Assembly: GCF_006352025.1 (NCBI RefSeq)
Contig: NZ_CP040936.1
Span: 186,001 to 250,000 of the forward strand
Direction: 5' to 3'
Origin: Hymenobacter sp. DG01
GTDB lineage: Bacteria > Bacteroidota > Bacteroidia > Cytophagales > Hymenobacteraceae
Length of the DNA: 64,000 bases
This document shows positions 46,793 through 55,924 of the stretch, piece by piece. The translations under genes were made by a program, and so were the position numbers. Every line of letters begins with the position of its first letter. Position 1 is the first letter of the stretch. Below the pieces are notes generated by a model. It did no database searches and was not told where the DNA came from. It worked only from the letters and a program-made list of their open reading frames with translations.

Positions 46793-46909
46793 GTGAAGTC
46801 CTTCACCAGCATCCCCAGCAGTACCCATCGTCACGTTGCGCCTCAGCCTGCCTGTTGTGGCCTGATGCGTGGCCTCGTCTGTATGCGGATGCTGGGCATG
46901 GGCTGCTAA
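46793..46909 (+). CDS. Met/Cys-rich 38-residue leader peptide
   Basis: A GTG-started ORF ten bases after the aptamer, preceded by an A-rich stretch (AAAAACAACAAC) of the kind that serves initiation in Bacteroidota. It has 38 codons and ends in TAA. The first 20 residues are Ser/His/Pro-rich. The last 18 contain Cys21, Cys22, Cys30, Cys38 and Met25, Met31, Met33, Met36 (ACCGLMRGLVCMRMLGMGC). Such a cluster is expected of a leader peptide whose translation speed reports on sulfur amino acid or charged tRNA supply. It is too short for domain recognition. Its position directly after a SAM aptamer makes chance less likely. Confidence 0.65.
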   Translation: MKSFTSIPSSTHRHVAPQPACCGLMRGLVCMRMLGMGC

Positions 46910-46952
46910 GGCGGAGGGAGATTCCCTTACTTGCTTTTTGCTTGCTCCGGTA

Positions 46953-47050
46953 GGGTAGTGCGGTAGCGCGCAACTTTCCTACGCATTACCCGGGCCTGTC
47001 AGGCCTGAGGGCTTTCCTTGTCGGCCGGTTACTTCGGCTGCCGAGTAGCC
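46953..47050 (+). promoter_or_regulatory. Hairpin series in the SusC leader
   Basis: Three hairpins follow the leader peptide: GGGTAGTGCG with CGCATTACCC (46953-46991), GGCCTG with CAGGCC (46993-47005), and GGTTACTTCGGC with GCCGAGTAGCC (47027-47050). None has a strong T run. They may form alternative structures in the 352-nt leader before SusC. The remaining leader up to 47261 shows no gene. Confidence 0.5.
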
Positions 47051-47261
47051 GCCCCGCGGCGCTTTCTCTTCCTGTAAACCGCTAGTTCCGTTGGCTCCCG
47101 CCGACCGAATAGCTTCCGGCTGTGCACGAGCCGGATTTGGGCAGAAGGCTTCCGCTCCTGGGTTTTCACCCCTTTGCGTCCACTTCCAGCTTTGCCAACG
47201 CGGCCCCCGTGCCGGGGCTGGCCGGGAAGTGGTGTGCTCACCTTCCAACTCTTTCCTGCAT

Positions 47262-50200
47262 ATGAAATCCTCTACCCTTCTGGCGGTGCCAGCAGTGGTG
47301 GCAGGCCTGGCCCCAGCGAGCTTCGCCCAGACGGCCGCCTCCACCGTAACTGGTACCATTGTGGATGCCACGGACCGCAGCCCCTTGCCGGGCGTGACGG
47401 TAGTGGTGAAAGGCACCACCGTGGGTGCCTCCACCGGGCCCGATGGCTCGTTCTCTCTGACCCTGCCGCCCGGCAGCACTATCCTGACCATCAGCGCCGT
47501 GGGCTACGAAAGCCAGGCCGTGGCAGCTACCGGCGGCCCCATCAACGTAGCCCTGAAAGCTGATGTGAAGCAGCTCTCGGAAGTGGTGGTAACGGGCTAC
47601 AGCGAGCAAAACCGCAAAACCCTGACCAGCGCCATTAGCTCGGTGAAGGGCGACGCGCTCAAGGATATTCCGGCGGCCAGCCCCGACCAACTGCTGCAGG
47701 GCAAAGCGCCCGGCGTGCAGGTATCGGCCAACTCGGGGGTGCCGGGGGGCGGGGTGTTCATCCGCATCCGGGGTAGTAACTCCGTGAATGCCAGCAATGA
47801 CCCGCTGTACGTGGTGGATGGGGTATTCATCAACAACACCAACCTGATTGCCACCGGTCTGGGCAACCAGGTATCCAGCAACCCGCTGGCCGACATCAAC
47901 CCCCAGGACATTGAGAGCATCGAAATCCTGAAGGACGCCAACGCCACAGCCATTTACGGTTCGAGGGGGGCCAACGGGGTAGTACTCATCACCACCAAAC
48001 GTGGCAAGGCCGGCGACAAAACCCGTATCACCTTCAATACCTACCACGGCTGGTCGAAGGCACCCAAGCAGTATGAGCTGGTGAGCGGCCAGGAGCTGGC
48101 CCAGCTGGAAAACGAGCGGTTCCTGAACGACGGCGGCAACCCCACTCAACTGCCCTACCGCTCGGTGGCCTCCGGGGGGCGCGGCCTGCCCGAGGAGCAG
48201 CAAACCTACGACCGGCTCTCTGATGTGTTCCGCACAGCCCAAACCCAGAGCTATGAGCTGTCGGCGGCTGGGGGCTCAGCCAAAACGCAGTTCTACGTGG
48301 GGGGCGGGTATTTCCGGCAAGAAAGCATTGCCCGGCCCACCAACTTCGACCGGTTTAGCCTCCGCGTAAACCTGGATAACTCCGTGACGGATAGGCTGCG
48401 CATCGGCACGAGCACGGCCCTCACGCGCACCCACCGCAACGTGAGCAGCAACGACAACAACCCGGTGGGGGTCATCAACTCGGCCCTGTTTCCGCGCACC
48501 AATCTGCCCATCTACAACCCCGACGGTACCTACGCCAAGTACGGCTCCTTCGACAACCACCAGGCCCTGATTGGCAACCTGAACAACGACGCGGTGGGCT
48601 CGCGCGTCATCTCGAACGTGTACGGGCAGTACCAGTTTGGCAAGCACCTGACCTTGCGCAGCAGTTGGAGCATCGACTTCAACGACATGTATGAGAACAA
48701 CTTCAACAACACGCTCATCCTGGCCGGGCAGCCCCGGGGCACGGCTACCTCCTTCCTGTCGCGCGACATTACCTTGCTCAACGAGCAGACCCTAAACTAC
48801 TCGGTGGATTTCGGGGAAAACCACTCCCTGCAGGCCTTGGTGGGTAATACTATCCAGAAAAATACCTTTCAGCGCACCAGCCTTTCGGGCCAGCAATTCC
48901 CGAGCAACGACCTGACCAGCATCGCCTCGGCAGCTACTCAAACGGGCTCTTCGTCCCGCTCCCAGGCAGGGCTGCTGTCGTTTTTTGGCAAGGCTACCTA
49001 CAGCTTCAAGCAGCGCTATACCGCCGACGTGAGCTTGCGGGCCGACGCTTCCTCCCGCTTCGGGGCCGACAACCGCTGGGGCTACTTCCCGGCCGTGGGC
49101 CTGGGCTGGCGCCTGAGTGAGGAAGAATTCATTAAGAACCTGAACGTGTTTCAGGAGTTGAAGCTGCGCGGCAGTGTGGGCAAAACCGGCAACCAAGCCG
49201 GCATCAGCGACTTCGCCGCCCGGGGCCTGGTGCAGGGTGGGGCCAACTATCTCGATTTGCCCGGCACTACCCCCCTGCAGCTGGCCAACCCCAACCTGAG
49301 CTGGGAAAGCACCCGGCAGTGGAACGTGGGCCTGGATGCGGCCGTGCTGCAAAGCCGTTTGCTGCTGGAGCTGAACTACTACGACAAGTACACCTCGGGC
49401 CTGCTGCTGAACGTGCCGGTGCCCCGCAAAACGGGTTTTGCCTCGGTGGTGGAAAACTATGGGGCCGTGAGCAACAAGGGCTTCGAGGTGCAGCTAACGG
49501 CCAACTGGTTGCCATCCGCTTCGGCCGTGCAGTGGAGCACTACCTTCAACGTGGCCCGCAACGTGAACCGCATCGAGAAGCTGGCGGCCCCCATCACCTC
49601 GGGCTCCCGCGACATTTTCCGTCTCGAAGAAGGCGCCCCGCTCTACTCGTTCTGGCTTTACCACCAAACCGGCGTGAACCCCGAAACCGGCGACGCCCAG
49701 TACCAGGACGTGAACGGCGACGGGCAACTATCGGTGGCCGACCGCAAGCTGGTGGGCAACGCCTGGCCCGATTACTTCGGGGGTGTGATCAACTCGGTGA
49801 CCTACAAGGGGCTGGATTTTGGCTTTACCCTCAATTTCGAGCAGGGGGCGAAAATCATGAACATGAACCGCTTTTTCCTGGTGCATGGGGGCACGCAGAG
49901 CAACATTGGCTACCTGCGCGAGCAGCTGGACCGCTGGCAAAGGCCCGGCGACCAAACCGACATTCCGCGCCTGACCACCAACCCGGCCTCCAACAATTAT
50001 GGGGGGGTAGTGCAGAACCTGAGCGACCGGTACCTGGAGGACGGCTCTTTCCTGCGCCTGCGCACCCTCTCGCTGGGCTACACTGTGCCGAAGGAGGTAG
50101 CCGCTAAAGCCCACCTCAACTCTTTGCGCCTCTACGTGCAGGCCGCCAACCTGCTCACCATCACGCCTTACTCCGGTATCGACCCCGAGGTGAACTCCCA

Positions 50201-50288
50201 GAGCGGGGTAGCCAACACCAAAAACATTGACTGGGCCACGGTGCCCCAGCCCCGCACCTTCCAGGTAGGCCTGACGGTGGGCCTGTAA
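47262..50288 (+). CDS. SusC/RagA TonB-linked outer-membrane transporter (SAM-leader locus)
   Basis: 1008 residues from ATG 47262, chosen as the start of the signal peptide (VAGLAPASFAQ). An upstream open frame would read through the leader hairpins. A carboxypeptidase-regulatory-like domain (VTGTIVDATDRSPLPGVTVV) precedes the plug with the SusC mark DPLYVVDGVFINNTN, GKAPGVQVSANSG and AIYGSRGANGVVLITTKRGK. The barrel ends FQVGLTVGL. It is the outer-membrane channel of an importer whose partners are the SusD gene downstream and perhaps the M14 peptidase. The leader contains a SAM aptamer and a Met/Cys peptide. Confidence 0.95.
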   Translation: MKSSTLLAVPAVVAGLAPASFAQTAASTVTGTIVDATDRSPLPGVTVVVKGTTVGASTGPDGSFSLTLPPGSTILTISAVGYESQAVAATGGPINVALKADVKQLSEVVVTGYSEQNRKTLTSAISSVKGDALKDIPAASPDQLLQGKAPGVQVSANSGVPGGGVFIRIRGSNSVNASNDPLYVVDGVFINNTNLIATGLGNQVSSNPLADINPQDIESIEILKDANATAIYGSRGANGVVLITTKRGKAGDKTRITFNTYHGWSKAPKQYELVSGQELAQLENERFLNDGGNPTQLPYRSVASGGRGLPEEQQTYDRLSDVFRTAQTQSYELSAAGGSAKTQFYVGGGYFRQESIARPTNFDRFSLRVNLDNSVTDRLRIGTSTALTRTHRNVSSNDNNPVGVINSALFPRTNLPIYNPDGTYAKYGSFDNHQALIGNLNNDAVGSRVISNVYGQYQFGKHLTLRSSWSIDFNDMYENNFNNTLILAGQPRGTATSFLSRDITLLNEQTLNYSVDFGENHSLQALVGNTIQKNTFQRTSLSGQQFPSNDLTSIASAATQTGSSSRSQAGLLSFFGKATYSFKQRYTADVSLRADASSRFGADNRWGYFPAVGLGWRLSEEEFIKNLNVFQELKLRGSVGKTGNQAGISDFAARGLVQGGANYLDLPGTTPLQLANPNLSWESTRQWNVGLDAAVLQSRLLLELNYYDKYTSGLLLNVPVPRKTGFASVVENYGAVSNKGFEVQLTANWLPSASAVQWSTTFNVARNVNRIEKLAAPITSGSRDIFRLEEGAPLYSFWLYHQTGVNPETGDAQYQDVNGDGQLSVADRKLVGNAWPDYFGGVINSVTYKGLDFGFTLNFEQGAKIMNMNRFFLVHGGTQSNIGYLREQLDRWQRPGDQTDIPRLTTNPASNNYGGVVQNLSDRYLEDGSFLRLRTLSLGYTVPKEVAAKAHLNSLRLYVQAANLLTITPYSGIDPEVNSQSGVANTKNIDWATVPQPRTFQVGLTVGL

Positions 50289-50360
50289 CCAACCCGCCGC
50301 CCGTCGTGCAAAGGCGGCACCGAACGCAAGGCCACCTGAGGCAAGCATACCCAATCGCCC

Positions 50361-50403
50361 GGCTCCCCCTCTCCTTTTCCGGAGAGGGGGCCGGGGGGTG
50401 AGG
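50361..50403. repeat. GC-rich hairpin element in the SusC-SusD spacer
   Basis: CCCCCTCTCC with GGAGAGGGGG around TTTTCC, then CCGGGGGGTGAGG. Its base pattern is unlike its surroundings. Just downstream, GCTCAGCATGACA (50463-50475) is a fragment of the GAGC hairpin family, on the minus strand. Both lie inside a probable operon. Confidence 0.7.
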
Positions 50404-50504
50404 CGCCCCGCCAGAACGAAGTGGTAGCCAGGCTTGCCCCGGCGACTTTAGGCTCAAATGCGCTCAGCATGACATTACCCCCTGTTTTTCAGAATCTGAC
50501 CTCG

Positions 50505-51860
50505 ATGAAATCTTCGCTATACCACTTGCTGTTTGCCGCCGTGCTGGGTGCTGCTACCCTGAGCTTCTCGGCCTGCAACGATTTGCTGGACCCCACGCCG
50601 GTGCAACAGCTCCCCGACGACCAGGCCATAACCGATGCCAGCAGTGCCCGCTCCGCCACCATTGGCGTCTACGACCGGGTGCAGGCCTACTACCAGTTGA
50701 ACTGGCCGGTGCTGGGCTTTCTGCCCGGCGAGAATGTGCGCTTCAACGGCACGCTGAACCAGTTTCTGCAGATCGACCAGAACCAGCTCAGCGCCGATAA
50801 CGTGCTCATTACCGAGGCCTGGACTCAGATGTACCAGGCCGTGAACGGGGCCAACAACGTGCTGGCTGCCCTGCCCGGCCTCAGTGACCCGCTACTGACG
50901 GCGACTGAGAAAAACCAGCTGCTGGGCGAGGCCTACTTCCTGCGGGCCCTGGTGTACTTCGATTTGGGCCGGGGCTGGGGCGGGGTGCCGCTGGTGCTCA
51001 CGCCCACCCGCACCAAGGAAAACGGCCGGGGCATCCGCCGCAGCACCCTTGCCCAAACCTACGACCAGGTGCTAGCCGACCTAACCCAGGCCGAAGCCCT
51101 GCTGCCCGAGGCCGCTACCCGCAACCGCGCCGTGAAGGCCGCCGCCCGCGCCCTGCGCGCCCGCCTGCACCTCTACCGCCAGCAGTGGACGGAAGCCGAA
51201 ACCTACGCTACCCAGGTGATAAGCAGCGGCAACTACGGCCTCGTGACGCCCTACCGCGCTATTTCTACCGCGCCCTTTCTGAGCAGGGAATCAGTGTTTG
51301 AGTTGACCTTCAGCAACTCCGACGCTAACACAATGTGGAACAACTGGTTTCCGAGCGCCCTGGGCGGGCAGTTCAACTTCCAGCCCGTGCCCGCCGCCAT
51401 TGCCCTGCTCAACGACCCCACCGTGGGCGGCAACCGCTCGGCCCTGCTGGCTACTACCGTCATTGCCGGTAGCAATGTCACCTACGGCAACCTCTACAGC
51501 CGCTCCGCCCAGCGCGACGACCCTAGCTACGTGCTGCGCCTGGCCGAGCAATACCTCATTCGGGCCGAAGCGCGGGCCAAGCAAGGCAAGCTGACGGATG
51601 CCCTAGCCGACCTGAACGCCGTGCGCGCCCGCGCCGGAGTACCGGCCAGCACTGCCGCTACCGCCGACGCCCTGCTACTAGCCATTGAAAACGAGCGGCG
51701 GGTGGAGTTTGCCTTCGAAGCCGACCGGTGGTTTGACCTGGTGCGCACTGGCCGCGCCGGTGCCGTGCTCGGAGTCACGGATCAGCGCCGCTGGCTGTTC
51801 CCCCTCCCCTTCAACGACTTAGTAGCCGACCCCGACCTAGAGCAAAATCCGGGGTATTAA
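50505..51860 (+). CDS. SusD/RagB-like outer-membrane lipoprotein
   Basis: 451 residues from ATG 50505 with a lipoprotein signal (LGAATLSFSACNDLLDP). Helical SusD pattern: WTQMYQAVNGANNVLAAL, GEAYFLRALVYFDLGRGWGG, VPLVLTPTRTKENGRGIRRS (20 residues), and the C-terminal ENERRVEFAFEADRWFDLVR with LFPLPFNDL. It is the substrate-binding lid of the SusC at 47262. The 216-bp spacer between them holds repeats. It is smaller than many SusD proteins. Confidence 0.94.
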   Translation: MKSSLYHLLFAAVLGAATLSFSACNDLLDPTPVQQLPDDQAITDASSARSATIGVYDRVQAYYQLNWPVLGFLPGENVRFNGTLNQFLQIDQNQLSADNVLITEAWTQMYQAVNGANNVLAALPGLSDPLLTATEKNQLLGEAYFLRALVYFDLGRGWGGVPLVLTPTRTKENGRGIRRSTLAQTYDQVLADLTQAEALLPEAATRNRAVKAAARALRARLHLYRQQWTEAETYATQVISSGNYGLVTPYRAISTAPFLSRESVFELTFSNSDANTMWNNWFPSALGGQFNFQPVPAAIALLNDPTVGGNRSALLATTVIAGSNVTYGNLYSRSAQRDDPSYVLRLAEQYLIRAEARAKQGKLTDALADLNAVRARAGVPASTAATADALLLAIENERRVEFAFEADRWFDLVRTGRAGAVLGVTDQRRWLFPLPFNDLVADPDLEQNPGY

Positions 51861-51885
51861 GAGTACTGCTGACCAACCCAGACCG

Positions 51886-52029
51886 TCATGTCGAGCTTGT
51901 CGAGACATCTCGCGTGCTAACGTTGCCACACTAACTGCCATGCTGAGCGAAGTCGAAGCATCTCTACCTCTGGCTAACCAAGAGGGTAGCAACGAAGCGG
52001 TAGAGATGCTTCGACTTCGCTCAGCATGA
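51886..52029. repeat. GAGC hairpin elements, two variants
   Basis: One copy of the CATGTCGAGCTTGTCGAGAC type (51886-51918) is followed by a near-perfect palindrome of the CATGCTGAGCGAAGTCGAAG type (51938-51968 on + and 51999-52029 on -) around CTCTGGCTAACCAAGA. It fills the spacer between SusD and the M14 peptidase. Confidence 0.88.
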
Positions 52030-52117
52030 CAATCTTATATCAAGCGAAAAACCTTGCGCAAGCTCGACCAGAAGAGCCGCGCTATTTTGCTACCAACCGC
52101 TTTCGACTTCCCTTTCC

Positions 52118-54766
52118 ATGTTGAAACCTTACGCTTCCGCTGCCCTGCTGACCGTGGGCTTTGCCCTACACTTACCAGCTGCTGCCCAGAATACCTACTT
52201 CTTTCCCGCGGCCACGGCTACGTCATTCGACCCGGCCGTGCCCACGCCGGAGCAGTTCCTGGGCTACCCCATCGGCACGCACTACACCCGCACCGACCAG
52301 ATAGTGGCTTACCTGCGGGAGCTGGACCGGGTGTCGGATAAGGTAAGTTTCCGGGTGATTGGCACCACCTTCGAGGAGCGCCCCCAGGTAGTGGCCACCA
52401 TCACGGCTCCGGAAAACCAGCAGAACCTGGCCGGTCTGCAGCAGGCGCGCCGCGCCCTCATTGACCCCAAACTGGCAGCGCCCGACTACCGCAAGCTGCC
52501 GGTGGTGGTGAGCCTGAATTTCGGGGTGCACGGCAACGAAAGCTCCTCCTCGGAGGCGGCCCTGCTGCTGGCCTACTACCTCACGGCCTCCACCGCCCCC
52601 GAAACCAAGCAGTGGTTGGAGCAGGCCGTCATCACCATCGATCCGCTGGAAAACCCCGATGGCCGCGACCGAGCCTCGCACTGGTTTGACCAGAACAAGT
52701 CTTGGCCCAACCCCACCGACCCCCTGGACCGGGAGCACACCGAGGCCTGGCCGGGCGGGCGCACCAACCACTTCTACACCGACCTAAACCGGGACTGGCT
52801 CTCATTAACCCAGCCGGAAAGCCGGGCCCGCATGGCCTTTTTCCATGAGTGGTACCCCAACGTGATGATTGACTTTCACGAAATGGGCACCAATGGCACC
52901 TACTACTTCGAGCCTTCTAAGCCCTTCAGCACCGAAAACGACCTGATTCCGCGGGCTACCTATGAGGTGCTGAACGTGCACTTGGCCAAGTATTTCGCTA
53001 AGTCCCTGGACAACCTGGGTTCTCTGTACTGGACCAAGGAACAGTTCGATAACCTCTCGCCCATCTATGGCTCCACCTACCCCGATTTCCAGGGTGGGGT
53101 AGGGGTAACGTTTGAAGTGGGCAGCTCCCGCGGGCTGGCCCAGGAAGGCACGAACGGGGTAGTTACCTTTCCGTTTACCATCCGCAACCACGTAGCTACG
53201 GGCCTAGCCACGGTGCGCGGAGCGGTAGAAGAAAAGGACCTGTACTTGCGCCACCAGCGCGACTTCTTCACCTCAGCCCTCACCGATGCCCGCAAGTTCC
53301 CGACCAAGGCCTACGTGTTCGGCAACGCCCAGGACGAAACCCTGACCAACCGGTTTCTGGCGTTGCTGCTCCAACATAAGATTCAGGTGCATGAGTTGGG
53401 TAAAAACGTTACTCTCGACAAGCAGACCTTCGAAAAGGGTAAGGCCTACGTGGTACCCACCAGCCAGCCTCAGTACCGCATTGTTAACTCCCTGTTTGAA
53501 GAGCTGACCACCTTCCATGACAGCGTGTTCTATGACGTGACTGGATGGAGCCAGGCCCATGCTTACGGTCTGCCCTTCGCGAAGCAGAAAAATACCAGCC
53601 TAGTGCAAGGGGCTCCCGTAACGGCGCCCAAAGCCTTAACCGGCACCGTACGCGGGGGCCAGAGCTCCTACGCCTACCTATTGCCCTGGTCTGACTACAA
53701 CGCCCCGCGGGCCCTGGTGGCCCTGCAACGGGCCGGCGTAACGGCCAAGGTCAGCTTTAAACCCTTCCGAGCCGGTACCAGCGAGCAGGCCACCGACTTC
53801 GGCTACGGTACGCTGGTCATTCCGGTAGCTGCCCAGAAGCTGCCCGCCGATTCCGTGTTTCAGGTAGTGAGCCGGGTAGGGCGGCAGCAGCAGGTTAGCT
53901 TTACCGGGGTGGGCACTGGCTTCAGCCTGAGCGGCATCGACTTGGGCTCCAACAACGTGCGAACGGTGCCCGAAACCAAAGCGGCCCTGCTGGTAGGCAC
54001 CGGGCTGAATGCCTCGGAGGTAGGCGAGGCATGGTTTGTAGCCAGCCAACAATTGGGGCTGCCCCTGAGCCGCCTGGAGTTGAGCAACTTCGGCCGGGCC
54101 CCGCTGGGCCGCTACACCAGCCTAGTATTGGTAGGCGGCTCCTACGCTACCCTCGACCGGGCTGCCGTGGAAAAGCTGCGCCGTTGGGTGCAGGATGGAG
54201 GTACGCTCATTACCCTTAAAAACGCCTCGGAGTGGGCTATCAAGCAAGGCATTGTAAAAGAGAAACTGCTGATTCCGGCCAGCGGCGGCTGGGCCGACAC
54301 CACGGCCACAGCCGGCGGCAAGGGTAAATCCGTAGCGGCCCGCCGCCTCGATTTCGTGGCCCAGGAGCAGGAAGGTACCCGTGCCATTGCTGGCTCCATC
54401 TACCGCGCCGACGTGGACATTACCAACCCCATCGGCTTCGGGCTGCCCAGCCGCCAGCTCTATGTATTCCGCAATGGCACCACGTTCTTGCGGCCCAGCC
54501 GCAACCCCTACGCCACGGTAGCGCAGTACACGGCTACCCCGCTGGTGAGCGGGTACGTGTCGAGGGCCAATGTGCAGCAGATCCGTAACACGGCGGTCGT
54601 GGTAGTGAGCAAGGCAGGCGCAGGTCGGGTGGTGCTGTTCGCCGATGACCCTAACTTCCGCCACTACTGGCACGGCACTTCCCGCCTGTTCACCAATGCC
54701 CTGCTGCTGGGCTCCTTGCTGAACCTACCCGAAGGGCCGGCTGCTATTTCCGCCGAGGAAGAATAA
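52118..54766 (+). CDS. M14-family zinc carboxypeptidase, secreted
   Basis: 882 residues. Signal peptide about 1-24 (LHLPAAAQN). Zinc ligands are in GVHGNESSSSEA (His, Glu) and IDFHEMGTNG (His), and the catalytic Glu is probably in GVTFEVGSSRG. Supporting blocks are DPLENPDGRDR and FYTDLNRDWLSL. About 500 further residues form beta-rich and glutamine-amidotransferase-like parts (RYTSLVLVGGSYATL, LRRWVQDGGTLITLKNASE). It would trim amino acids or peptides in the periplasm or at the surface. Its place behind SusC/SusD suggests it processes their cargo, which supports a peptide substrate. Confidence 0.92.
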   Translation: MLKPYASAALLTVGFALHLPAAAQNTYFFPAATATSFDPAVPTPEQFLGYPIGTHYTRTDQIVAYLRELDRVSDKVSFRVIGTTFEERPQVVATITAPENQQNLAGLQQARRALIDPKLAAPDYRKLPVVVSLNFGVHGNESSSSEAALLLAYYLTASTAPETKQWLEQAVITIDPLENPDGRDRASHWFDQNKSWPNPTDPLDREHTEAWPGGRTNHFYTDLNRDWLSLTQPESRARMAFFHEWYPNVMIDFHEMGTNGTYYFEPSKPFSTENDLIPRATYEVLNVHLAKYFAKSLDNLGSLYWTKEQFDNLSPIYGSTYPDFQGGVGVTFEVGSSRGLAQEGTNGVVTFPFTIRNHVATGLATVRGAVEEKDLYLRHQRDFFTSALTDARKFPTKAYVFGNAQDETLTNRFLALLLQHKIQVHELGKNVTLDKQTFEKGKAYVVPTSQPQYRIVNSLFEELTTFHDSVFYDVTGWSQAHAYGLPFAKQKNTSLVQGAPVTAPKALTGTVRGGQSSYAYLLPWSDYNAPRALVALQRAGVTAKVSFKPFRAGTSEQATDFGYGTLVIPVAAQKLPADSVFQVVSRVGRQQQVSFTGVGTGFSLSGIDLGSNNVRTVPETKAALLVGTGLNASEVGEAWFVASQQLGLPLSRLELSNFGRAPLGRYTSLVLVGGSYATLDRAAVEKLRRWVQDGGTLITLKNASEWAIKQGIVKEKLLIPASGGWADTTATAGGKGKSVAARRLDFVAQEQEGTRAIAGSIYRADVDITNPIGFGLPSRQLYVFRNGTTFLRPSRNPYATVAQYTATPLVSGYVSRANVQQIRNTAVVVVSKAGAGRVVLFADDPNFRHYWHGTSRLFTNALLLGSLLNLPEGPAAISAEEE

Positions 54767-54919
54767 ACCTTGTGCCTTCTGCCTTTATATAAGCTTCTCC
54801 TAGAAAAGTGGCTGCGCTGAAGTTCATTCTGTATACAAGAACTGTTGCGACTTGGGAGCCGCTTGCACTAACGCTGCTTTGCGCTTCTAGTATAGGGTAG
54901 CTGATATATTTTCTGAAAC

Positions 54920-54957
54920 AAAAAAAGCCGCTTCTGAAATGTCAGAAGCGGCTTTTT
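54920..54957. terminator. Bidirectional terminator
   Basis: AAAAAAAGCCGCTTCTGA and TCAGAAGCGGCTTTTT around AATG, between the M14 peptidase gene (+) and the convergent superoxide dismutase gene (-). Confidence 0.92.
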
Positions 54958-54975
54958 GCTGATCGAAAACTGTAA

Positions 54976-55725
54976 TTAGCCTTTCTTGGCTTCGTCGAAG
55001 CGGCGGGTTACCTCTGCCCAGTTAATCACGTTCCAGAAGGCTTTTACGTAATCGGGGCGCTTGTTCTGGTATTTGAGGTAGTAGGCGTGCTCCCACACAT
55101 CAAGCCCCAGCAGCGGGGTGCCGCGCTGAATACCAGGCAAATCCATCAGGGGGTTATCCTGGTTGGGGGTGGAGGTAATGGCTAGCTTGCCGGACTTCTT
55201 ATCGTGAATCAGCCAGGCCCAGCCCGAGCCAAAGCGGCCAGTAGCGGCCTTCGTGAATTCGTCTTGGAATTTCTCGTAGGAACCGAAGTCCTTATTAATA
55301 GCTGCGGCCAGGGCACCAGTGGGTTGCCCGCCGCCTTTGGGGTCGAGCAGGAGCCAGAAGAACGAGTGGTTCCAGTGGCCGCCAGCATTGTTGCGGATAG
55401 CATCAGGCTGCTTATTGGCGGAGGCCAGCAGTTGGGCCAGGCTCAGCTTTTCCTCGGGCTTGCCGGCTACGGCCTCGTTCAGCTTGGAAACGTAGGTTTT
55501 GTGGTGCGCGTCGTGATGAATCTCCATCGTCTTGGCGTCGATGTGGGGTTCCAGCGCATTGAAGGCGTAGGGCAGGGCCGGCAGCGTGAAGGGGCCGTCG
55601 GCCATGGGCATGGCGCGGGCTTCGCGCAGGAGTTTTTCTTCGTGGGCCGCGGCCAGCACAGCCGGACTTACCAGCGCACCCACGGCGGCCAGCAGGCCAT
55701 TTTTCAGGAAATCTCGCTTCAACAT
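54976..55725 (-). CDS. sodA: Fe/Mn superoxide dismutase, exported
   Basis: 249 residues from ATG 55725. The first about 30 residues ([20 protein letters not shown] and on to LAAAHEE) look like a Tat-type or Sec signal; the KRDFLK stretch is close to the twin-arginine motif but has Lys for one Arg. The mature part has the metal ligands His ([20 protein letters not shown], 20 residues), His in [10 protein letters not shown], and Asp and His in [13 protein letters not shown]. It converts superoxide to peroxide outside the cytoplasm. Which metal is used cannot be fixed by eye. The symbol could equally be sodB. Confidence 0.93.
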   Translation of the reverse strand: MLKRDFLKNGLLAAVGALVSPAVLAAAHEEKLLREARAMPMADGPFTLPALPYAFNALEPHIDAKTMEIHHDAHHKTYVSKLNEAVAGKPEEKLSLAQLLASANKQPDAIRNNAGGHWNHSFFWLLLDPKGGGQPTGALAAAINKDFGSYEKFQDEFTKAATGRFGSGWAWLIHDKKSGKLAITSTPNQDNPLMDLPGIQRGTPLLGLDVWEHAYYLKYQNKRPDYVKAFWNVINWAEVTRRFDEAKKG

Positions 55726-55836
55726 GGGAGTAGGGGACAAGGAAAAGTGGAAGGACAGCCGCTCCATTTATGCCGGAGCAGCGCCTCAAGGTACACTACT
55801 TACCCACATTTGGGCCTTGCTGTTGCGTTTAGCGCC

Positions 55837-55844
55837 TACTTTTG
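55837..55844 (+). promoter_or_regulatory. -7 promoter box
   Basis: TACTTTTG fits TAnnTTTG, with TTG about 18 bases upstream (55816 or 55823 region). It lies about 80 bases before ATG 55925 in the spacer to the divergent dismutase gene. Confidence 0.5.
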
Positions 55845-55924
55845 TGCAGGTGGGCACGGTTTTGGGTCGGGCCCGCGTTATTACGGCCGGTGTGCCGTTT
55901 TTCTTTTCCTGCTGCTCGTTTGCC

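Noticed and set aside
47238..48242. 334-codon minus-strand frame across the start of the second SusC
   Set aside because: Shadow of SusC and its leader; it would run through the start region and has no domain.
54767..54919. Possible small RNA or tRNA in the spacer after the M14 peptidase
   Set aside because: No cloverleaf or known RNA motif could be built; only the terminator is convincing.
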